Shown here: positions 48,268 through 56,540 of the stretch, one piece after another
Position numbering within the stretch: position 1 is the stretch's first letter
Layout of the letters: every line of letters begins with the position of its first letter
Assembly (NCBI GenBank): GCA_027490095.1
Contig: JAIXYT010000003.1
Coordinates: 42,610 to 106,609 of the forward strand
Length of the DNA: 64,000 nt
Direction of reading: 5' to 3'
From: Sphingomonadales bacterium
Lineage (GTDB): Bacteria; Pseudomonadota; Alphaproteobacteria; Sphingomonadales; Sphingomonadaceae
Translations under genes and position numbers: made by a program
The notes under the pieces: model-generated
What the model was told of the DNA's origin: nothing
The model's input: only the letters and a program-made list of their open reading frames with translations
Database searches by the model: none

Positions 48268-48334
48268 GTCAACCTCCAGGCAGGCCGCGCAACCACGGCC
48301 CGAAGGCCCGGCGTGTACCCCATCGGGGCAGGAT

Positions 48335-48354
48335 GGGGGCGGCAGGCCGCCCCC
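48335..48354. other. GC-rich hairpin between the 122-aa and 137-aa genes
   Basis: GGGGGCGG and CCGCCCCC (48335-48342 and 48347-48354) pair perfectly over 8 bp around a CAGG loop. On the minus strand no T-run follows, so it is more likely an mRNA stability or attenuation element within the operon than a terminator. Confidence 0.4.
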
Positions 48355-48363
48355 GCAACCCCG

Positions 48364-48732
48364 TCACGCAACCCGCTGGCTCTCCACGAGCGTCAGCGAT
48401 GCACCGGGGTTCAGACGGGCTTCCTTCGGAGGATAGTCCGGCTTGCCGAACGCACCGAAATTCATCGGGATGCCGAACTGGTCGCGAACCTCGGCCAGCG
48501 CATCATGCGCCTTCACCATCGCTTCACGGGCGGTGCTCAGCGCGGTCAGCGCGGCAACGGCCTGCGCCATCGCATCCTGCCCCACACAGGCGGCAAACTT
48601 CGCATCCTGGCGGGCGACCGGCATCTGCGCGACAAAGGTCGCGACCTGCGTCAGCGCCGCATCGATGGCGGTCTCGGATGCGCAGAGCGACTGGGCAACC
48701 TGAATGGCGACTTCACGGCGGTGCTTGGGCAT
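48364..48732 (-). CDS. small helical protein of unknown function
   Basis: This 122-residue protein, without signal or membrane segment, is predicted mostly helical. Ala-rich amphipathic helices are visible at residues about 8-36, 43-65 and 66-86 (TAREAMVKAHDALAEVRDQFG), followed by a Pro/Gly-rich tail (IPMNFGAFGKPDYPPKEARL). Two cysteines (residues 17 and 49) are well separated. It lies in the set with the anchored LuxR-type protein (66 bp upstream) and the membrane protein (96 bp downstream). No family recognised. Confidence 0.68.
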   Translation of the reverse strand: MPKHRREVAIQVAQSLCASETAIDAALTQVATFVAQMPVARQDAKFAACVGQDAMAQAVAALTALSTAREAMVKAHDALAEVRDQFGIPMNFGAFGKPDYPPKEARLNPGASLTLVESQRVA

Positions 48733-48798
48733 AACGGGTCTCCTGCCATCGCCGGAACACCGGGATGGACGCTAAAATTGGGAAAATGGGTGGAAACG

Positions 48799-49446
48799 TC
48801 AGGACCGGAGAAGGGTAAGCGCTTCGATTCCGGTCAGAAAAACACCAAAGGCCAGCATCGCAAGGATCGTCACGACCAGGATGCCACCAACACGCTGGGC
48901 AGGGCTCAGGTCATTGGCGCCTCCCCACAAACGGAGGAGCGGACGCCGGACAGCAAGATCGCCCGCGGGCAAGGCCGTCCAGACGGCACTGTCAGCGACG
49001 ACATTGGCTCCGTCCGCACGCCCCGCAGCTGCCGCGAACAGCGGAACCGGGCCGACCGGCGAGCCGACCACAAGGTCGCGCTCCGCGGTGTGGCCGAGGT
49101 CCTGCACGCCGTCTTGGGCGCCATCTGATTCGTGCTGTCGGGCTGCGTCGTCATGCCCTGCACTGTCCGCCGCACGGTCTGCTGTCACAATCCGCGGCGA
49201 TTGATATGCGAACGGCTGATAGCCCTCCGCCTGCATCGCCGCACGATAGATGATCGCGGCTTCGCGCCGGCTCGTCACACCCAGCGTCTGGATCGCTGCC
49301 CGAAGCCGCGCATCCACCGTGTGCCGCGATATCCCGAGCTGCCGGGCAATCTCCTTCGACGTCGCATGGTCATTGACCAAAAACAGGCATTCGCGCTGCC
49401 CGGCGGTAAGCCGCGCAACCCGGGATGCGAGATCCACGTCCGACAT
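48799..49446 (-). CDS. LuxR-type HTH protein with C-terminal membrane anchor
   Basis: This 215-residue protein has its DNA-binding domain at the N-terminus (residues 12-70). LTAGQRECLFLV, KEIARQLGISRHTVDARLRA and LGVTSRREAA form the GerE/LuxR-type helix-turn-helix. A long Asp/Ala/Gln-rich linker (about 75-180) follows, then one hydrophobic segment at the very end (GGILVVTILAMLAFGVFLTG). The order is inverted relative to normal LuxR proteins, which end with the HTH, and suggests a tail-anchored transcription factor. The start could also be GTG at 49461, with AAGGAT nearby. An imperfect palindrome lies just upstream. Confidence 0.8.
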   Translation of the reverse strand: MSDVDLASRVARLTAGQRECLFLVNDHATSKEIARQLGISRHTVDARLRAAIQTLGVTSRREAAIIYRAAMQAEGYQPFAYQSPRIVTADRAADSAGHDDAARQHESDGAQDGVQDLGHTAERDLVVGSPVGPVPLFAAAAGRADGANVVADSAVWTALPAGDLAVRRPLLRLWGGANDLSPAQRVGGILVVTILAMLAFGVFLTGIEALTLLRS

Positions 49447-49484
49447 GCGTCCTGACGCCACGAGATCCTTCCTGCAGAATGACG

Positions 49485-49524
49485 ACTCAACAGGGGGGGA
49501 ATCCACCCCCCGGGGGAGTTGACT
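49485..49524. promoter_or_regulatory. imperfect palindrome upstream of the anchored HTH gene
   Basis: ACTCAAC (49485-49491) and GTTGACT (49518-49524) are near-complementary outer arms; G7 (49493-49499) and C6 (49506-49511) pair inside. It lies 39-78 bp upstream of the ATG at 49446 and is the best candidate operator for autoregulation by the LuxR-type protein. Confidence 0.4.
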
Positions 49525-49569
49525 GAATATCACCTGCCAAAGGCAGGGGCCATAGACTCGTTAACAGCT

Positions 49570-49588
49570 GCAGGCGCGATTCGCCTGC
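49570..49588 (-). terminator. possible terminator after the acyltransferase gene
   Basis: GCAGGCG and CGCCTGC (49570-49576 and 49582-49588) form a 7-bp stem with a 5-nt loop, 10 bp beyond the stop on the minus strand. No T-run follows, so it may only be a weak or Rho-assisted stop. Confidence 0.35.
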
Positions 49589-49597
49589 AAAACAGGC

Positions 49598-50734
49598 TCA
49601 CAGGTCGCGTTCGTAGATGCGATACGTCTTCTCGACATGCGAATCGATGGCGTTCGCGATCGAAATCATCGGTCCATTGTCGTCCAGAATCCAGCCGATC
49701 TCGGCGAATCGGGCATGGTTCAGCGGAACGGCCGCCCGCCGGATCTGTTCGATCATCATGAAGGCGACAAGGGATGCGGTCCGCGTCCCCTGCAGCTTCG
49801 GCAGCACGCCCATCAGGGGAACCCGAAACCACGTCGTCCGCGGCTGCCGCAGCCGCCACAACAGCTTTGCCCAGCCGAACGGAAACAGCCGCCCATTGAG
49901 GTCCAGAGTCAATTCGTTGATATCCGGCAGCGTGATCATGAAGGCCACCGGCTCGCCTTCATACTCGGCGATCCGCACCAGATGCGGATAGACGATCGGC
50001 TTCAGCTTCTTCCCCACAAACGCGACTTCCGCGTCCGTCAGCGGCACGAAGCCCCAATTCTGTCCCCACGCCTGGTTCAGGATGTCGAGGATGATCTTCG
50101 CCTCCTCGTCGAAGCGCTTCAGGTCCACCTCGCGAATGCGGATCTTCGGGTTGCGCTCGCCCAGCGCCACGATCCGGTTCACCGTCTCCGGGAACCCCTT
50201 CTCCACCCCAACCGTCCAGGTGTGCAGGTCCTTCACGCCCGCATAGCCCGCGGCCAGCACATGGGCGGCCATCCACGGCAGATGGTGCCCCATCATCACC
50301 CGCGGCGGCGTGTCGAAGCCCGAAACCAGCAGCCCGGGCTCGTCCCAGATCGACAGGCTGATCGGCCCCTGCGCACGCGTCATGCCCTGCGCGCGCAGCC
50401 AGTCCTCGGCAGCTGCAACCAGAGCTGCGGACACCTCGGCATCGTCGATGCAGTCGAAAAAGCCCCACTGCCCCAGGCCCGGCCGCCTCTCCTGCACCAG
50501 CTCGCACACCTGTGCCGAAATCCGCCCGACCACCCGGCCGTCCCGCCGCGCCAGAAAGAAGGCGGCCTTGCCATGCAGGAACCAGGGGTTGCTCTTTGCC
50601 CCTCCGATCAGCGCATGCACCTCGCTCTTCAGCGGCGGCCGCCACATCGGGTCGTCGGCAAACAGCGTCCAGGCAAGATCGACGAACTGGCGCCGGTCGG
50701 ACTTCGTCACGACCGGCGCAATCTCCAGGCTCAT
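49598..50734 (-). CDS. YghO-like GNAT-fold N-acyltransferase, possible bacterial ceramide synthase
   Basis: This 378-residue protein is of a family often mislabelled dATP pyrophosphohydrolase in databases. It has GNAT-like halves: RRQFVDLAWTLFADDPMWRPPL at the start (in part), VGRISAQVCELVQE near residue 70, and LRAQGMTRAQGPISLSIWDEPGLLVSGFDTPP near 120-150 (in parts). The second half has ILNQAWGQNWGFVPLTDAEV near 220 and MGVLPKLQGTRTASL near 320. A protein of this kind is the bacterial ceramide synthase (bCerS) of Caulobacter; I recall the family but cannot align it here. The adjoining fatty-acid hydroxylase gene, 53 bp upstream on the same strand, supports a lipid role. Confidence 0.65.
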   Translation of the reverse strand: MSLEIAPVVTKSDRRQFVDLAWTLFADDPMWRPPLKSEVHALIGGAKSNPWFLHGKAAFFLARRDGRVVGRISAQVCELVQERRPGLGQWGFFDCIDDAEVSAALVAAAEDWLRAQGMTRAQGPISLSIWDEPGLLVSGFDTPPRVMMGHHLPWMAAHVLAAGYAGVKDLHTWTVGVEKGFPETVNRIVALGERNPKIRIREVDLKRFDEEAKIILDILNQAWGQNWGFVPLTDAEVAFVGKKLKPIVYPHLVRIAEYEGEPVAFMITLPDINELTLDLNGRLFPFGWAKLLWRLRQPRTTWFRVPLMGVLPKLQGTRTASLVAFMMIEQIRRAAVPLNHARFAEIGWILDDNGPMISIANAIDSHVEKTYRIYERDL

Positions 50735-50787
50735 CTCAGGCCGCGTCCCGCAATCGTCGGATCAGGCCACGTCCCGCAGCGCGAGCG

Positions 50788-51660
50788 TCAGGCCGCATCC
50801 CGGGTGGGCGCGCCGGCCCCGCCTGCACGCAGGTGCGTGGCATTTTCGTTCGCCGCAGCCGCACGCTTGCGCGGATGGCCCTTGGCAACCCCACCCGACA
50901 TCGCCGACACCCACGGGTAGCTCTCGGCCACTTCGTCGGTGTAGCCCAGGTTGAACACCGTCTTCGACTTTGCGGGGCGCGCCTCGCGGTCATAGAAGGT
51001 GCCGAACAGCTTGTCCGGCCAGAAGCTGGTGATCCCGAAATTCCCGGACTCGTCGTGGAAATGGTGCGCCATGTGCCGCTTCTTCATCTCGGCGAGCCAG
51101 GGGTTCTTCGGCTTGTAGCTCAGGTGCTGGATGCAGTGCGCGAACTCGTAGAAGCAGGTCGTGATCAGGCCGGCAGCGAAGCAGACCGCAGCGCCGCCCA
51201 CGCCACCGATCAGGTAGCCCACCGGAATGGTCGCGATCGCGATGGTCGGAAGCGTCGTGTACAGCGCGCCGAACAGCACTTCCAGGTGGTTGGGATCCTG
51301 GTGGTGATCGTAATGGATGCGCTTCCACGTCCGCGCGGTCAGCGGGCTCTTGTACATCCACTGGCCGTGCAGCACGAAGCGGTGCAGCAGGTACCAGACC
51401 GCCGGATAGGCGATCACCGCAAACACGGCGGCCGCCGCGCCCGCCAGCAATGACGGCGGGTTCCAGATGGCAACCGCAATCGCCAGCACAGCCAGCAGGA
51501 TGTAGGCCTGGATCGCATAATACTGGAAATAGGCGACAACCAGGTCCTTCAGCGTCATGCGATCAAGGAAATGGTCGCGATTCCAGATGCCGGGCCGCTT
51601 CTGATGGTCAACGATCAACACACTGCTCCAATCTCTGTTGCCGTGCACATATTGATGCAT
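50788..51660 (-). CDS. fatty acid hydroxylase superfamily membrane di-iron oxygenase
   Basis: This is a 290-residue integral membrane protein. Hydrophobic segments are near residues 35-60, 65-85, 125-145 and 150-170. The histidine boxes of the di-iron centre are intact: HRFVLH near 90, HYDHHQDPNH near 112, HCIQH near 175 and HMAHHFHDE near 197. The family hydroxylates or desaturates fatty acids, sterols and sphingoid bases. Start at 51660 (MHQYVHGN) is chosen because homology starts there. With the acyltransferase gene next to it, hydroxylation of a sphingolipid or its 2-hydroxy acyl chain is a reasonable inference. Confidence 0.85.
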   Translation of the reverse strand: MHQYVHGNRDWSSVLIVDHQKRPGIWNRDHFLDRMTLKDLVVAYFQYYAIQAYILLAVLAIAVAIWNPPSLLAGAAAAVFAVIAYPAVWYLLHRFVLHGQWMYKSPLTARTWKRIHYDHHQDPNHLEVLFGALYTTLPTIAIATIPVGYLIGGVGGAAVCFAAGLITTCFYEFAHCIQHLSYKPKNPWLAEMKKRHMAHHFHDESGNFGITSFWPDKLFGTFYDREARPAKSKTVFNLGYTDEVAESYPWVSAMSGGVAKGHPRKRAAAANENATHLRAGGAGAPTRDAA

Positions 51661-51819
51661 TGCGGCGAATTTGCGGTGCGCTGTGGCGCAACCATGGCAC
51701 GCCCGCCATGTGGTGTGCTGACGCGTTTTTGTGTGCCGCCTCCGGCGGCGTGTTCCGCGCATTGGCGCGGGCGGCCGGTCGGCCTTGCGGCCCCTGCGGG
51801 GCCGTTGGGCTTCGGCGCC

Positions 51820-52917
51820 CTACTCCTCCGTCCGGAACAGCAGGCTCTCGCCCACCAGCAGGAACAGCAGGAAGGGCGCCCAGGCCGCTGCCCAGGGCGG
51901 ATAGGTGCCGAAATCGGCCATCGCCATCGCGAAATTGTCCGCCACGAAAAAGGCGAAACCCAGCGCCAGGCCCGCCACCGCCCGCACGAACAGCTTGCCC
52001 GATCGCGCCAGCCCGAAGGCCGCAACCGCGCCCAACAGCGGCATCAGCACCGCCGACAGCGGCCCGGAAATCTTGTGGTTCAGCTTGGCGACCAGCTGGT
52101 CCGTCGGCTTGCCGGCCGCATCCAGCGCCCGGATCGCAGGCGCAAGCTCCCAGAAGGGCAGATGGTCGGCATTCACCCCCAGCGTCGTGAACTGCTGCGG
52201 CGTCGCGCTGGAAATCATGTTCAGCTTGGGCAGCATATCCTGCCGTCCGGTCGCCACCTCGAACCGCCGCACCATGCTCAGCGTCCAGCCCCGCGAATCC
52301 GGCGTCGCCTCCGCCGCGCGGACGATCTCCACCAGCCGGTCGTCCTCCCGGTCATAGACGGTCACGTCCTTCAGCAGCGTCCCGGCGCCCTCGCCTTCCA
52401 CCCCGGCCGCATGCCACAGGTCCGCGCCGGCCCGCACCCACACTTCCCGGCCCGACCGGTTCTCGGGCGGCAAGGGCTTGTACTCGGCCGCCTTCCACCG
52501 GTCGTACTCGTAATTCGCACGCACCAGGAACCGCTCGTTGAAGGCGAAGTTCACCATTGCGATCAGCAGGCCCGCCAGCATCAGCGGCGCCAGGATCTGG
52601 TGCGCACTGATCCCAGCCGCCTTGAAGATGGTGATCTCGCTGTTCTGGTTCAGCGTCATGAAGGTCAGCAGGGTCGCCAGCAGCACCGAAAAGGGCAGGA
52701 ACAGCGCGATGATCTGCGGCGTCCGGATGCTCACATATTTCCAGATCTCGGCCTCGCCATTGCCCGGAACCGCAAGGATCCGCGCCGATTCCCCCAGCAG
52801 GTCCAGCTTCATCAGGATCAGCGTCAGGCCCGCCAGGAAGGCAAGCGTGCGCAGGATGAACATCCGCGCCGTGTACAGCGCAAGCGTGCGCGACGGGAAA
52901 AGCCGGTTCAGCATCAT
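51820..52917 (-). CDS. lptG: LPS export permease LptG
   Basis: This 365-residue inner-membrane part of the LptB2FG ABC transporter extracts lipopolysaccharide (or similar glycolipid) for transport. The Lpt permease pattern is seen: three N-terminal membrane segments (LALYTARMFILRTLAFLAGL, then IIALFLPFSVLLATLLTFMTL), a periplasmic beta-jellyroll (about 125-250) and three C-terminal segments. It begins four bases inside the end of lptF, the usual lptF-lptG order. LptB, LptA and LptC are not in the window. Confidence 0.9.
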   Translation of the reverse strand: MMLNRLFPSRTLALYTARMFILRTLAFLAGLTLILMKLDLLGESARILAVPGNGEAEIWKYVSIRTPQIIALFLPFSVLLATLLTFMTLNQNSEITIFKAAGISAHQILAPLMLAGLLIAMVNFAFNERFLVRANYEYDRWKAAEYKPLPPENRSGREVWVRAGADLWHAAGVEGEGAGTLLKDVTVYDREDDRLVEIVRAAEATPDSRGWTLSMVRRFEVATGRQDMLPKLNMISSATPQQFTTLGVNADHLPFWELAPAIRALDAAGKPTDQLVAKLNHKISGPLSAVLMPLLGAVAAFGLARSGKLFVRAVAGLALGFAFFVADNFAMAMADFGTYPPWAAAWAPFLLFLLVGESLLFRTEE

Positions 52918-54155
52918 TCGGCAGCTTGTGCCGCGTTGCCCAGGTCCTCAGGCACCAGCCCGATCTTCTGCGCAGGCTTCTTCAGCCCCTTGAACAGCCC
53001 GCCCAGCTTCTTGAACAGCCGGTCCAGCGCCCCGATCGGCTGCCCGCCGGGCCTGTGCGCCAGCACATGATAGAACCACAGGCACAGCAGGGTGAACAGC
53101 AGGAAGGGCACCCACTGCGCCAGGAAGGGATCCACCCGCCCGATCGCGCCCATCCGCTCGCCATATTCCGAAATCTTGTGATAGGTCACAAGGATAACGA
53201 CCGACAGGAACACCCCGATCGCCGAGGTCGACCGCTTGGGCGGCACCGCAAGCGCAACCGCCAGCAGCGGAAGCACGAACATCACCACCCACTGCACCGT
53301 CCGCCGGTGGAAGGCCGCCGCGGCCTTCATCCGGTCGGCCTCGCCCGTCTTCGGGTCGCGCATGAAATCCCACAGCTCCGGGATCGTGCGCTCCAGCGTT
53401 TCCGACCCGCGCGACCGGAAGCTCGTCATCGCCGGCAGGTCGACCGGCAGATCATGCTGCACGAAGGTCAGCACCCGCGGAGGCGCAGTCCCCGGCGCAT
53501 CGTGCACCAGCGTCCCGTTCATCAGCCTCAGGATGATGATGTCGGGATCATCCGTCACCAGGAAGGTCCCGCGCGCCGCCGAAACCGCAAGGCTCCGTCC
53601 GTCGGTCTGCGCCGCCCGCACGAACACACCCCTCAGGTCCGCGCCCTGGTCGAAGCTCTGCTCCACCCGCAGCGTCGTGCGCTCGGCGATCCGCGTAAAC
53701 TCGCCCACCTTGATGCTCGCCCCCAGCGCACCCGACCGCAGCTCGAACCGCAACCCTTCATAGGCGTAGCGCGAAACCGGCTGCAGGTAACCGACGATCC
53801 CGAAGTTGATCAGGGCAAACAGCGCCGCCAGCATGTAGGGGACCCGCAGCATCCGCCCATAGCCCACACCCACCGAGTTCAGCGCGTCGAGCTCCGACGA
53901 CAGCGCCATCCGTCGGAATCCCAGCAGGATCCCCAGCGTCACGCCGATCGGAATCCCCAGCGACAGATACTCCGGAATCAGGTTCCCCAGCATCCGCCAC
54001 ACCACGCTCACCGGCCCGCCCTCGTTCACCACGAAGTCGAACAGGTTCAGCATCTTCTCCAGCAGCAGCAGCATGGCCGCGATCACCAGCGTGCCCACAA
54101 GCGGCACGATGATCAGCCGGAACAGATATCGGTCGACAGCAGTCAGAAGCGCCAT
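52914..54155 (-). CDS. lptF: LPS export permease LptF
   Basis: This 413-residue partner of LptG has YLFRLIIVPLVGTLVIAAML at the N-terminus, IPEYLSLGIPIGVTLGILLGFRR near residue 60 and a periplasmic jellyroll (about 140-260). QWVVMFVLPLLAVALAVPPKRSTSA near 290 starts the second membrane half. The cytoplasmic C-terminal tail is Lys/Leu-rich. ATG at 54155 starts directly with the first membrane segment. It is divergent from the DUF2141 gene, 80 bp away. Confidence 0.9.
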   Translation of the reverse strand: MALLTAVDRYLFRLIIVPLVGTLVIAAMLLLLEKMLNLFDFVVNEGGPVSVVWRMLGNLIPEYLSLGIPIGVTLGILLGFRRMALSSELDALNSVGVGYGRMLRVPYMLAALFALINFGIVGYLQPVSRYAYEGLRFELRSGALGASIKVGEFTRIAERTTLRVEQSFDQGADLRGVFVRAAQTDGRSLAVSAARGTFLVTDDPDIIILRLMNGTLVHDAPGTAPPRVLTFVQHDLPVDLPAMTSFRSRGSETLERTIPELWDFMRDPKTGEADRMKAAAAFHRRTVQWVVMFVLPLLAVALAVPPKRSTSAIGVFLSVVILVTYHKISEYGERMGAIGRVDPFLAQWVPFLLFTLLCLWFYHVLAHRPGGQPIGALDRLFKKLGGLFKGLKKPAQKIGLVPEDLGNAAQAAE

Positions 54156-54235
54156 GGCGCGCCCGCCTTAGCAGCAGCCGCACGCCGGCGCCATTGCGGC
54201 TTCCGCAGGCTGCCCCGTTGCTGTAGCCGCAGCCC

Positions 54236-54706
54236 ATGTCGCTCACCGCAGTCCTGCTGGCAGCCGCCCTGTTCGGCCTGCCCGACGCCTGCGCCCCCGG
54301 TGCAGAGGGCCCGGCTGCCCGTGTCACCGTGCACGGCTTCAAGGACCGCGTCGGCAACCTGCGAATTGCAATCTACCCGGCCAATGATGCCGATTTCCTG
54401 GCGCCCGCCCGCTACGTCCAGCGTCTCGACACGCCCGTCACGCCCGAGGGCGAGATGACCGTGTGCGCCCCGGTCCCCACGCCCGGCGACCATGTCGTGG
54501 TCGCCCTTCACGACCGCGACTCCAACGGCAGGCTCAGCCCCTTCCGCGACGGCGCCGGCTTCTCGCGCAATCCCAGGCTCGGCCTCGCGAAGCCGAAGGT
54601 CGAGGCCGTGAAGGTCCGCCTCGATGGCATCACCCCGATGCGCATCCAGCTCAACTACCTCCAGGGCCTGGCGGTAAGGCCCGTGCCAGCGCCACGAAGT
54701 CGCTGA
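54236..54706 (+). CDS. DUF2141 family exported protein
   Basis: This 156-residue protein has a signal peptide (residues 1-20) and one beta-sandwich-like domain. GNLRIAIYPANDADFLAPA near residue 40, VVVALHDRDSNGRLSPFRDGAGFSRNP near 88-113 (split here by its DxDxNGR calcium-like loop) and the ending VRLDG are typical of DUF2141. Its function is unknown; some members sit near carotenoid or envelope genes. The end overlaps the converging ksgA end by 56 bp, an unusually long overlap. Confidence 0.8.
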   Translation: MSLTAVLLAAALFGLPDACAPGAEGPAARVTVHGFKDRVGNLRIAIYPANDADFLAPARYVQRLDTPVTPEGEMTVCAPVPTPGDHVVVALHDRDSNGRLSPFRDGAGFSRNPRLGLAKPKVEAVKVRLDGITPMRIQLNYLQGLAVRPVPAPRSR

Positions 54707-55520
54707 CCGCCAGCGTTTCCGCCCGCCGGGTCGGGTCGATCCCCAGCTGCTCCAGCCCCTCCAGCGCACCCGGCACCCCTTTCAGCGACTGCCGCAGCAT
54801 CTTGCGCCGCTGCCCGAAGGCCGCCGCCGTCACCCGCTCCAGGCGCCCGATCGGCACCGCCACCTCGGGCTTCCTGGGCACCAGCCGCACAACAGCGCTG
54901 TCCACCTTCGGAGCCGGCGTGAAGGCCCGCGCCGGCAGAACCATGTCGATCCGCACATCGGCCCGGTGCTGCGCCAGCACGGCAAGCCGCCCATAGGCCC
55001 CCGTGTCAGGCACGGCGACGATCCGCTCGGCCACCTCCTTCTGGAACATCAGCGTCGCCGAACGCCACCAGGCCGGCCAGGGCTCCAGCGTCAGCCAGCG
55101 TGTCAGCAGCACGGTCCCGATATTGTAGGGCAGGTTCGCCGCAATGTGCGCCCCCTCCCCTGCCAGCGCGCCGGCGTCCACCTTCAGCGCATCATCGTTC
55201 ACGATGGTCAGCGCCCCGTCGGCCACAGCCGCCAGCCGCTCCAGGATCGGCAGCGCACGGCCGTCGCGTTCCACCGCAACCACCCGCGCACCCGCCTTCA
55301 GCAAGGCCCGCGACAGCCCGCCGGGCCCCGGCCCCACCTCATAGACCCTGTCGCCGGCCGCCAGCCCGATCCCCCGCACGATCCGGTCCAGCAGGTTCAG
55401 ATCCAGCAGGAAATTCTGCCCAAGCGCCTTGTCGGCCCGCAGCCCGGCCGCCGAAATCTCGTCCCTCAGCGGCGGCAGCGCCGATATCCGCGCGGCCACC
55501 TCGCGCGCTTCGGCGCTCAA
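54651..55520 (-). CDS. rsmA: 16S rRNA (adenine1518-N6/adenine1519-N6)-dimethyltransferase
   Basis: This 289-residue KsgA/RsmA enzyme makes four methylations in helix 45 of 16S rRNA, a late step of small-subunit assembly. LGQNFLLDLNLLDRIV near the N-terminus, the SAM motif YEVGPGPGGLSRALL, ERDGRALPIL and the NLPY catalytic motif in IAANLPYNIGTVLL are all present. TTG at 55520, overlapping the pdxA stop (TTGA), is the likely start; an ATG at 55544 would add eight residues. It is the end of lptD-surA-pdxA-ksgA, a widespread proteobacterial order. Confidence 0.93.
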   Translation of the reverse strand: MSAEAREVAARISALPPLRDEISAAGLRADKALGQNFLLDLNLLDRIVRGIGLAAGDRVYEVGPGPGGLSRALLKAGARVVAVERDGRALPILERLAAVADGALTIVNDDALKVDAGALAGEGAHIAANLPYNIGTVLLTRWLTLEPWPAWWRSATLMFQKEVAERIVAVPDTGAYGRLAVLAQHRADVRIDMVLPARAFTPAPKVDSAVVRLVPRKPEVAVPIGRLERVTAAAFGQRRKMLRQSLKGVPGALEGLEQLGIDPTRRAETLAVSDFVALARALPPGPGGS

Positions 55521-56539
55521 GCAGCCTGCCGCGCGCGTGCGCACTGCCCGGCAAGCGCAATCGCGGCGATCATCGCCCGCGGATTGGCCTCGCCCTTCCC
55601 GGCGATCCCGAACGCCGTCCCGTGGTCGGGCGAGGTGCGCAGCACCGGCAGCCCCAGCGTCATGTTCACGCCCGTGTCGAAGTACAGCGTCTTCAAGGGG
55701 ATAAGCGCCTGGTCATGGTACATACAGATGGCCGCGTCATAGCCCGCGCGCGCAGCGGCATGGAACATCGTGTCGGGCGAATGCGGCCCCGTCACGTCGA
55801 TCCCTTCCTCCCGCAGCTGGTGGATCGCGGGCAGGATCACGTCCAGCTCCTCGCGGCCCATCGTTCCGCCCTCGCCCGCATGCGGGTTCAGGCCGGCAAC
55901 CGCCAGGCGCGGCGCCTCGATCCCGAAGTCCCGCGCCAGCCCGCGCGCAACGGTGCGCGCCCGGCTCACGATCAGTTCGGCGGTCAGCCCCTCGGCCACC
56001 TTCGCCAGCGGGCGGTGGATTGTCACCGGCACCGTCCGCAGGTCCGGCCCCACCATCATCATCGCCACATTCTCGGCCGCGACCCCGCAGCGCTCCGCCA
56101 CGAACTCCGTCTGCCCCGGATGCCGGAACCCGATCGCATAGAGCTGGCTCTTGGCGACAGGCCCGGTCACCAGCCCGGAGGCCGCACCGGATCGCGCCAG
56201 CCCAACCGCCATCTCCACCGAATCGAGCGCGCAGCGCGCACCGGCCAGGTTCGGCACCCCGGGCTCGATGTCGCCCGGGTCATCCACCTGCAGCAGCGGC
56301 AACGCCTCGTCGAAGGTCTGCAGCGCGTCCTGCGGATGCGCGATCTGCACGATCGGCCCGGCCCACACCGCCTCCAGGCTGCGCCGGTCCCCGATCGCGA
56401 AGAAGGGCGGCAACAGATGCGCGGCGCGCACCGCCCAGGCCTTGGCGATCACCTCGGGCCCAACGCCCGCAGGGTCCCCAAGCGACACGGCAAGCGGCGC
56501 ACACGGCACCGCGCCCTCGGCTGCTGCGATGCTTGCCAC
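55517..56539 (-). CDS. pdxA: 4-hydroxythreonine-4-phosphate dehydrogenase
   Basis: This 340-residue metal- and NAD-dependent enzyme oxidises 4-phosphohydroxy-threonine in the DXP-dependent pyridoxal phosphate pathway (which also uses the product of dxs). Conserved metal-binding and active-site segments are SLGDPAGVGPEV near residue 20, TGPVAKSQL near 127, NPHAGEGGTMGREE near 215 (His ligand) and YDAAICMYHDQALIPLK near 265 (His ligand). The gene lies one base from the surA stop upstream. Confidence 0.95.
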   Translation of the reverse strand: MASIAAAEGAVPCAPLAVSLGDPAGVGPEVIAKAWAVRAAHLLPPFFAIGDRRSLEAVWAGPIVQIAHPQDALQTFDEALPLLQVDDPGDIEPGVPNLAGARCALDSVEMAVGLARSGAASGLVTGPVAKSQLYAIGFRHPGQTEFVAERCGVAAENVAMMMVGPDLRTVPVTIHRPLAKVAEGLTAELIVSRARTVARGLARDFGIEAPRLAVAGLNPHAGEGGTMGREELDVILPAIHQLREEGIDVTGPHSPDTMFHAAARAGYDAAICMYHDQALIPLKTLYFDTGVNMTLGLPVLRTSPDHGTAFGIAGKGEANPRAMIAAIALAGQCARARQAA

Positions 56540-56540
56540 G

